From NCBI RefSeq assembly GCF_019048525.1, contig NZ_CP077374.1, positions 1 through 8,723 on the forward strand: a DNA stretch of 8,723 bases, written 5' to 3'. The translations under genes were made by a program, and so were the position numbers. Position 1 is the first letter of the stretch. The number at the start of each line of letters is the position of its first letter. Below are positions 5,913-8,723 of the stretch, piece by piece. The notes under the pieces were generated by a model, which saw only the letters and a list, made by a program, of their open reading frames with translations, made no database searches and was not told the origin of the DNA. The DNA comes from Acinetobacter lwoffii (GTDB lineage Bacteria > Pseudomonadota > Gammaproteobacteria > Pseudomonadales > Moraxellaceae).

Positions 5913-5941
5913 ATAATGTATCACAAAATTGTATCACTCAA
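5913..5941 (-). promoter_or_regulatory. Candidate brnTA promoter and operator
   Basis: On the minus strand TTGAGT (5941-5936) and CATTAT (5918-5913) are separated by 17 bp and lie just upstream of the brnT start, a plausible sigma-70 promoter. Two direct copies of TGTATCAC (plus strand 5917-5924 and 5930-5937), 13 bp apart, overlap it, and GTATATAC (5904-5911) is a small palindrome next to it. These repeats are good candidates for BrnA binding. The hexamers are only 4 of 6 matches each. Confidence 0.45.
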
Positions 5942-5998
5942 GTTGAAAAGCGTAATTCTTAGTCAAATTTATTGGCAAAACATATCAAAACCGCTCAT

Positions 5999-6031
5999 AA
6001 AAAAGCCGACTTGTTTCAAAATCGGCTTTTT
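5999..6031. terminator. Bidirectional terminator without an obvious gene
   Basis: AAAAAGCCGA (6000-6009) and TCGGCTTTTT (6022-6031) form a perfect 10-bp stem with a 12-nt loop and T runs in both directions. It stands between two genes that diverge from it (brnT leftward, the repeat protein rightward), so it ends no gene present now. It would insulate the brnTA module from transcription entering across pdif site 3, or it may be left over from a gene that has been exchanged. Confidence 0.8.
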
Positions 6032-6093
6032 GGTCATTTTAGAATTTTTCTGATTTGAATAAGTAACTGATATTCCAATTAATATACAAGTGT

Positions 6094-6121
6094 ACTTCGT
6101 ATAACCGCCATTATGTTAAAT
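6094..6121 (+). other. pdif site 3 (C|D orientation)
   Basis: XerC half ACTTCGTATAA (6094-6104), spacer CCGCCA, XerD half TTATGTTAAAT (6111-6121). There is one mismatch to the consensus C half and none in the D half. It is followed by GGAGGAGAGGA, a ribosome-site-like purine tract with no start codon behind it. Confidence 0.9.
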
Positions 6122-6196
6122 GGAGGAGAGGAACTTTTTTAAATCGTCCTATATACTTTACTAAAATTACTTATAAACAATATGCGGAATTTTATT

Positions 6197-6583
6197 ATGT
6201 TAAAAAAAACTTTCTATGGCTTAAGTATCTTAACCCTCATTTCTATAACAGCTCATGCTGAAACAACTTATCGTACGGATAGTTTTGGTAATACACGTGC
6301 TACTGATTCTTATGGTAATACGACGACTTATCGCACAGATAGCTTTGGTAATACGCGTGGTAGTGATGGTTCTAATATGCGTACAGACAGCTTTGGTAAT
6401 ACACGTGCTACTGATTCTTATGGTAATACGACGACTTATCGTACAGATAGCTTTGGTAATACGCGTGGTAATGATGGTTCTAATATGCGTACAGACAGCT
6501 TTGGCAATACGCGTATTACAGACTCTAATGGTAATACACAAACGTGCAGAAAGGATTCCTTTGGAACCACTCGATGTAACTAA
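6197..6583 (+). CDS. Exported repeat protein with TDSFGNTR motifs (cargo of pdif module 3)
   Basis: I do not recognise a function for this protein of 128 residues. It begins with a clear signal peptide: basic MLKK, a hydrophobic stretch to about residue 18, and a cleavage site after AHA (19-21). The ATG at 6197 is preferred to the one at 6182 because GCGGAA lies 8-12 bp upstream and the signal peptide then has a normal n-region. The mature part is nearly all repeats: two units of 36 residues (from base 6275 and base 6383) and a third, shorter, diverged one (from 6491). Each unit is made of the octamer TDSFGNTR, the variant TDSYGNTT, and TDSFGNTR again, then a G-S/N-DGSNMR link. Tyr/Phe-Gly-Asn turns at fixed spacing suggest a beta-type repeat structure. 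The last unit carries the only two cysteines (117 and 127), which could close a disulfide loop at the C-terminus. It stands alone between pdif sites 3 and 4. An envelope or surface role is inference. Confidence 0.8.
   Translation: MLKKTFYGLSILTLISITAHAETTYRTDSFGNTRATDSYGNTTTYRTDSFGNTRGSDGSNMRTDSFGNTRATDSYGNTTTYRTDSFGNTRGNDGSNMRTDSFGNTRITDSNGNTQTCRKDSFGTTRCN
6275..6580 (+). repeat. 108-bp tandem repeat inside the exported repeat protein gene
   Basis: Unit 1 is 6275-6382, unit 2 is 6383-6490, and a degenerate, shortened unit 3 is 6491-6580. Units 1 and 2 differ by only a few bases, mostly silent, while unit 3 has diverged. Each unit also contains internal 24-30 bp sub-repeats beginning AC(A/G)GA(T/C)AG and TTTGGTAATAC. 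The length is a multiple of three, so changes in unit number would keep the frame. Confidence 0.9.
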
Positions 6584-6605
6584 TTCAAAATTTAATTTTC
6601 TCTAA

Positions 6606-6633
6606 AATTAACATACTACACGTTATATTAAGT
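6606..6633 (-). other. pdif site 4 (D|C orientation, degenerate XerC half)
   Basis: XerD half AATTAACATAC (6606-6616), spacer TACACG, candidate XerC half TTATATTAAGT (6623-6633). The D half differs from the consensus reading at two positions and the C half has lost the usual CGAA core, so it may be weakened. Its spacer is identical to that of site 6, and the match to site 6 extends over AAAATTAACATA and TTATA. Position (alternation, next to a terminator and a TA gene) supports the call. Confidence 0.7.
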
Positions 6634-6635
6634 TG

Positions 6636-6662
6636 AAAAAGGGAGCTTTAAGCTCCCTTTTT
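6636..6662 (-). terminator. Rho-independent terminator of the RelE/HigA-type TA operon
   Basis: AAAAAGGGAGCT (6636-6647) and AGCTCCCTTTTT (6651-6662) form a perfect 12-bp stem with loop TTA. On the minus strand it ends in a T run, 12 bp past the antitoxin stop codon. It can also stop rightward transcription from the repeat-protein gene. Confidence 0.9.
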
Positions 6663-6674
6663 GACTAGTTTTTT

Positions 6675-6956
6675 TTAAATTGCTAAGCGTAAATTCAATG
6701 CTTTTACGACTTTAATAACAGTATCAAAGCTTGGATTTACATCGCCAGAAAGTGCTTTATAAAGACTTTCTCGGCCTAAACCAGTGTCTCTTGATAATTG
6801 AGCCATTCCCTTAGCTTTTGCAATATTACCTAAAGCTTTTGCAATGAATGCCGCATCACCATTAGATTCATCGATACAGGCTTGTAGGTAAGCTTGCATA
6901 TCTTCTTCTGTTTTAAGGTGTTCAGCACTGTCCCATTTACGAAGTTTGATAGCCAT
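6675..6956 (-). CDS. HTH antitoxin, addiction-module antidote protein (HI1420/HigA type)
   Basis: This is the 93-residue antitoxin of a type II pair. The C-terminal half is an XRE-like helix-turn-helix: GMAQLSRDTGLGRESLYKAL (50-69) followed by NPSFDTVIKVVKALNLRL. The N-terminal half (KWDSAEHLKTEEDMQAYL) matches the start of the probable addiction module antidote family of HI1420. It should bind the toxin encoded just upstream and repress the operon. The gene starts at the very base after the toxin stop (TAAATG), and a strong Shine-Dalgarno sequence, GAGGAGGAG, lies in the last codons of the toxin gene. This tight coupling should give abundant antitoxin. The terminator at 6636-6662 follows. 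Family call firm; the name higA is often used loosely for it. Confidence 0.92.
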   Translation of the reverse strand: MAIKLRKWDSAEHLKTEEDMQAYLQACIDESNGDAAFIAKALGNIAKAKGMAQLSRDTGLGRESLYKALSGDVNPSFDTVIKVVKALNLRLAI

Positions 6957-7259
6957 TTACAGCTCCTCCTCTAAATCTTGTGCTAATTGTAGAGCAAGTT
7001 TTATATCTTTACTTTGCGTAGACTTGTCTCCGCCTGCTAAAAGAATAACAACCCTTTGCCCTTGCTTACAGTAATAGATCCTGTAGCCAGGTCCAAAGAA
7101 GAAACGTAATTCAGAGACACCTTCACCGACTGGTTCAGTATCTCCAAAGTTTCCATCTTCAACTCGATCAATTCGGACTTGTATGCGTCTTTTTGCCTGC
7201 TGGTCTTTTAACTTGGTAAACCAGTCATCAAAGACTTCAGTGGTATATATTGAGTACAT
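6957..7259 (-). CDS. RelE/ParE family toxin (HI1419/HigB-like)
   Basis: This is the 100-residue toxin of the same operon. It has the signature GVSELRFFFGPGYRIYY near 59-75 and LLAGGDKSTQSKDIKLA near 78-94, both highly typical of the HI1419-type RelE/ParE toxins, which have the RelE fold and are generally expected to cleave mRNA on the ribosome. The ATG at 7259 is chosen because MYSIYTTEVFDDWF is the normal family start. An in-frame GTG at 7286 would add nine residues encoded by a palindrome that looks like the operator. The gene precedes its antitoxin, the usual order in this family, and abuts it directly. The pair sits alone between pdif sites 4 and 5, arranged just like brnTA. Confidence 0.92.
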   Translation of the reverse strand: MYSIYTTEVFDDWFTKLKDQQAKRRIQVRIDRVEDGNFGDTEPVGEGVSELRFFFGPGYRIYYCKQGQRVVILLAGGDKSTQSKDIKLALQLAQDLEEEL

Positions 7260-7267
7260 AAGAATAA

Positions 7268-7285
7268 TGTATCCTAAGGGATACA
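7268..7285. promoter_or_regulatory. Palindrome upstream of the toxin gene, likely TA operator
   Basis: TGTATCC (7268-7274) and GGATACA (7279-7285) are perfect inverted arms around TAAG. The site lies 8 bp upstream of the toxin start codon. Antitoxins with HTH domains bind such palindromes to repress their operons. That this is the operator is inference from position and symmetry. Confidence 0.55.
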
Positions 7286-7325
7286 CTTATGCAAGAGATA
7301 AACTTGAATATATGGGGCTACAAAA

Positions 7326-7353
7326 AAATCGTATGACAACCATTATCTTAAAT
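7326..7353 (+). other. pdif site 5 (C|D orientation, diverged)
   Basis: XerC half AAATCGTATGA (7326-7336), spacer CAACCA, XerD half TTATCTTAAAT (7343-7353). The C half has three mismatches and the D half one. Despite this, the spacing, the strict alternation with its neighbours, and the flanking GG shared with site 3 make it convincing. It separates the RelE-type TA module from the exported-protein module. Confidence 0.7.
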
Positions 7354-7431
7354 GGCTGTATGGATATTTTACCTTTTTTTCAAACTAGTAGTTAAAATCA
7401 TTTCAAAATCTAAACTTATAAGGTATTTAAA

Positions 7432-8226
7432 GTGCAAAGCCTTTTTTCTAAAATATTTCTACTAAATATCTTCATAATGGTAGGTGGCGTTGCGCACGCT
7501 ATCGAAGTCAAACCATTCAAATCTATAAAAAATGATGATGGTTATCCAGAAGATATTGATCTATATAAAATAACAAATAAATACAGTTATTTATATATAA
7601 AACAATACCCATTTTATATTGAGAACAGTAATAGTAATGCTGGTTTTATTAGTGAGATAGATCCACAATGTGAAATCTTAGAAAAGATATATAAACAACA
7701 GCAGACTACTTATATTGTAACAAGTACATGTGGCTCATGGTTTGGCATGAGTAGTGCAGAAAGCCATTATGTTATATATGAGTTTAACGATGTATCAAAA
7801 TTAATTAAATCTGAAACTATTAAATTTAAAGAGTCATTAGATATTACGATCTCGGAGCTGAATTCAGGTATAAAAATAGCATCAAGTCCAAGTCCAAAAA
7901 CTGGGAAAAAATATAATTATGAATATAAAAATGGGAGCTTATATGACTTCTCAACATCTATGAATAGAAATTTAGTTTCAAAAGAGAATGATAGACTATG
8001 TAAGGGATTCTATAATGTATTCATAAGGTACGAATATGAATACAAGCCAGATGTAAAAGTAAACAGTATCTATGATATAGGTACTGCTAATTACAGTTGG
8101 GCATCACATAAAATTAAATCTACACCACGATTAGAAGAAAAGTTCCTCAGCTTGCTAAAAGCAAAAACTCCAAAACAAAGAAAACAAATATCTTACGAGA
8201 ATTTCAAAAAAGAATATTGTGATTAG
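7432..8226 (+). CDS. Exported protein of unknown function with four cysteines (cargo of pdif module 5)
   Basis: I do not recognise this 264-residue protein. It begins with GTG (7432), with AAGG 8 bp upstream. A signal peptide is clear: a Lys at 7, hydrophobic residues 8-20 and a cleavage site after AHA (21-23). The mature part is rich in Tyr, Lys, Ser and Asn and has four cysteines, at 80 (DPQCE), 100 (STCGSWFG), 190 (RLCKGF) and 263 (EYCD). This even number fits two disulfides in the periplasm. There are no membrane helices after the signal and no lipobox, so it is probably soluble and periplasmic or secreted. The segment TTYIVTSTCGSWFGMSS followed by HYVIYEFND looks like a beta-rich core. 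It is the only gene between pdif sites 5 and 6 and is very AT-rich, with codon use unlike mobA. Function open. Confidence 0.82.
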   Translation: MQSLFSKIFLLNIFIMVGGVAHAIEVKPFKSIKNDDGYPEDIDLYKITNKYSYLYIKQYPFYIENSNSNAGFISEIDPQCEILEKIYKQQQTTYIVTSTCGSWFGMSSAESHYVIYEFNDVSKLIKSETIKFKESLDITISELNSGIKIASSPSPKTGKKYNYEYKNGSLYDFSTSMNRNLVSKENDRLCKGFYNVFIRYEYEYKPDVKVNSIYDIGTANYSWASHKIKSTPRLEEKFLSLLKAKTPKQRKQISYENFKKEYCD

Positions 8227-8325
8227 ATTAAGAATCAAAGATTAGAATCTTAAAGATTCACTAATAGAATTTTAAAAACCTTAAGCCTAAAAGAATTCGC
8301 AAATAAGACTAATGAGGTTTTTTAA
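8227..8325 (+). terminator. Possible weak terminator after the exported-protein gene
   Basis: AAAAACCT (8274-8281) can pair with AGGTTTTT (8315-8322), with a T run at the end, across a 33-nt loop. Upstream of it GAATCTT-A-AAGATTC (8245-8259) is a perfect palindrome with a one-base centre in an AATC/GATT-rich patch. The terminator call is weak because of the long loop; no gene is seen here. Confidence 0.35.
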
Positions 8326-8353
8326 AATTAACATAATACACGTTATACGAAAT
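8326..8353 (-). other. pdif site 6 (D|C orientation)
   Basis: XerD half AATTAACATAA (8326-8336), spacer TACACG, XerC half TTATACGAAAT (8343-8353). The C half is a perfect consensus match and the D half has one mismatch. It is the right edge of the modular half. Spacer and orientation are the same as at site 4. Confidence 0.9.
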
Positions 8354-8394
8354 GCTCTTTTTTATTCTATATAAATCATAGTCTTATCGTATAC

Positions 8395-8428
8395 AAAAAA
8401 GCCCAACTGCACTCAGTTGGGCTTTTTT
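8395..8428. terminator. Strong bidirectional terminator at the backbone edge
   Basis: AAAAAAGCCCAACTG (8395-8409) and CAGTTGGGCTTTTTT (8414-8428) form a perfect 15-bp stem with loop CACT and T runs both ways. It probably ends leftward transcription of the rep/accessory operon (stop codon at 8573) and blocks rightward readthrough from module 5. Confidence 0.92.
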
Positions 8429-8439
8429 AATGATTTTTC

Positions 8440-8474
8440 ATGTTCCACGCTTACTATTTAAGCAATGTTCCACG
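8440..8474. repeat. Two direct ATGTTCCACG repeats
   Basis: ATGTTCCACG occurs at 8440-8449 and 8465-8474, 25 bp apart. TGTTCCACG equals one half plus one base of the chromosomal ParB site palindrome TGTTCCACGTGGAACA known from Pseudomonas. The second half is missing at both copies. The role is unknown. Together with the hairpins at 8395-8428 and 8497-8564 this is what the gene-free interval 8354-8572 holds. Confidence 0.5.
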
Positions 8475-8496
8475 GTTTTGTTCAGTTTTAATAAAC

Positions 8497-8564
8497 CTCA
8501 TCCGGTTTTTTGATGAGTCATTATTTCATGTGCTTGCACTGAAATTGGCTCATCAAAAAACTGG
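8497..8564 (-). repeat. Long inverted repeat with alternative pairing, after the accessory gene
   Basis: The 16-bp arms at 8502-8517 (CCGGTTTTTTGATGAG) and 8549-8564 (CTCATCAAAAAACTGG) pair with one mismatch around a 31-nt loop. A second CTCATC at 8497-8502 can instead pair with the same GATGAG (8512-8517), giving a small hairpin with loop CGGTTTTTT. The structure begins 8 bp after the accessory gene's stop codon, so it lies in the 3' untranslated part of that transcript. It may affect mRNA stability or termination. Confidence 0.55.
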
Positions 8565-8572
8565 AGTCCTGG

Positions 8573-8723
8573 CTAACCATAAGGAAGGAAAAAACGGCTC
8601 AGGAAACCCCTTTTTTTAGGTTCAGGCTCAACGTGTTCTGGAACAGGGATACGTTTGTTCTCTGGAGTAGTTAATCTGTTCTCTTTTGGTGGAACTACTA
8701 TCACCTCTTCCTTCATTTCTACA
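8573..8723 (-). CDS. Plasmid replication accessory DNA-binding protein, C-terminal 49 residues (continues the gene at 374-1)
   Basis: Reading leftward from base 8723, one frame stays open to TAG at 8573-8575. It is exactly the frame needed to continue the gene that runs off base 1: bases 2-1 plus 8723 complete an Ile codon and the next codons read VEMKEEVIVVPP. The tail is Pro/Glu/Lys-rich and ends in a basic, hydrophobic cap, KKRGFLSRFFLPYG, like the ends of other small Rep-associated DNA-binding proteins. No start codon with a ribosome site fits this piece on its own, so it is read as the 3' end of one gene rather than a separate gene. If the window is a linear slice, this would be the 3' end of an unrelated gene, but the frame match and the composition match make that unlikely. 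Confidence 0.8.
   Translation of the reverse strand, partial: VEMKEEVIVVPPKENRLTTPENKRIPVPEHVEPEPKKRGFLSRFFLPYG

Noticed and set aside
5899..5924. Seventh pdif site
   Set aside because: AATTCGTATAT resembles a XerC half, but no XerD half follows at 6-bp spacing, and the sequence is better explained as the brnTA promoter/operator.
6275..6580. Non-coding minisatellite or CRISPR
   Set aside because: The 108-bp units are in frame, follow a signal peptide and encode conserved residues, so they are a protein repeat.
6230..6605. Other-frame reading frames over the repeat protein gene
   Set aside because: They exist only because the repeat lacks stops in several frames; they have no ribosome sites and biased, repetitive composition.
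7260..7286. Longer start of the RelE/ParE toxin (GTG at 7286)
   Set aside because: The added codons are the palindrome that looks like the operator, and the ATG at 7259 gives the family N-terminus.

Overview
The window looks like one complete, circular, mobilisable plasmid of 8,723 bp, probably from Acinetobacter. Circularity is read from the sequence: a leftward reading frame that is open at base 1 (374 down to 1) continues without a break or frame change from base 8723 down to a stop at 8573-8575. The joined product is a coherent 174-residue protein of the kind found beside Rep_3 genes on Acinetobacter plasmids. The Rep protein, the MobA/MobL relaxase, the two toxin-antitoxin families and the XerC/XerD (pdif) sites all point to the same host group. 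Species and plasmid replicon group cannot be assigned from sequence alone.

Backbone (about 8354-8723 plus 1-4317). A Rep_3 replication initiator (453-1382, leftward) is followed by the accessory DNA-binding gene that crosses the window ends. Upstream of rep lies an iteron origin: five direct repeats (1460-1566), a perfect DnaA-box match (1583-1591) and an AT-rich stretch with phased TTAAAAG runs (1607-1641). After a non-coding stretch with repeated TCGCTTCGCTC motifs comes a short MOBQ-type relaxase gene (1957-3393, leftward). A dense set of inverted repeats with an RSF1010-like nick core (3415-3562) forms the probable oriT. Diverging from it are a small MobC/TraD-like gene (3603-3869) and a complete GIY-YIG nuclease gene (3887-4318).

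Modular half (4318-8353). Six 28-bp pdif-like sites alternate strictly in orientation (C|D, D|C, C|D, D|C, C|D, D|C) and cut this half into five gene cassettes: (1) a four-helix membrane protein of unknown function; (2) brnT-brnA; (3) a small exported protein built from 36-residue repeats; (4) a RelE/ParE-type toxin with its HTH antitoxin (HI1419/HI1420 type); (5) a 264-residue exported protein of unknown function with four cysteines. Toxin-antitoxin cassettes alternate with unknown cargo, and both TA cassettes have the same layout: D|C site, terminator, antitoxin, toxin, C|D site. Two same-orientation sites (6606-6633 and 8326-8353) share an identical 6-bp spacer, so cassettes 4 and 5 could leave together as a 1,720-bp circle.

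Working together: Rep and the iteron origin replicate the plasmid, the relaxase/oriT/MobC set lets it be mobilised by a helper conjugation system (no mating-pore genes are present), the two TA pairs stabilise it, and host XerC/XerD is the likely agent assembling and exchanging the cargo. The three cargo genes are strongly AT-rich, have no recognised function, and are the least explained part of the plasmid. No transposase, integrase, resistance gene, CRISPR array, tRNA or rRNA gene was seen.
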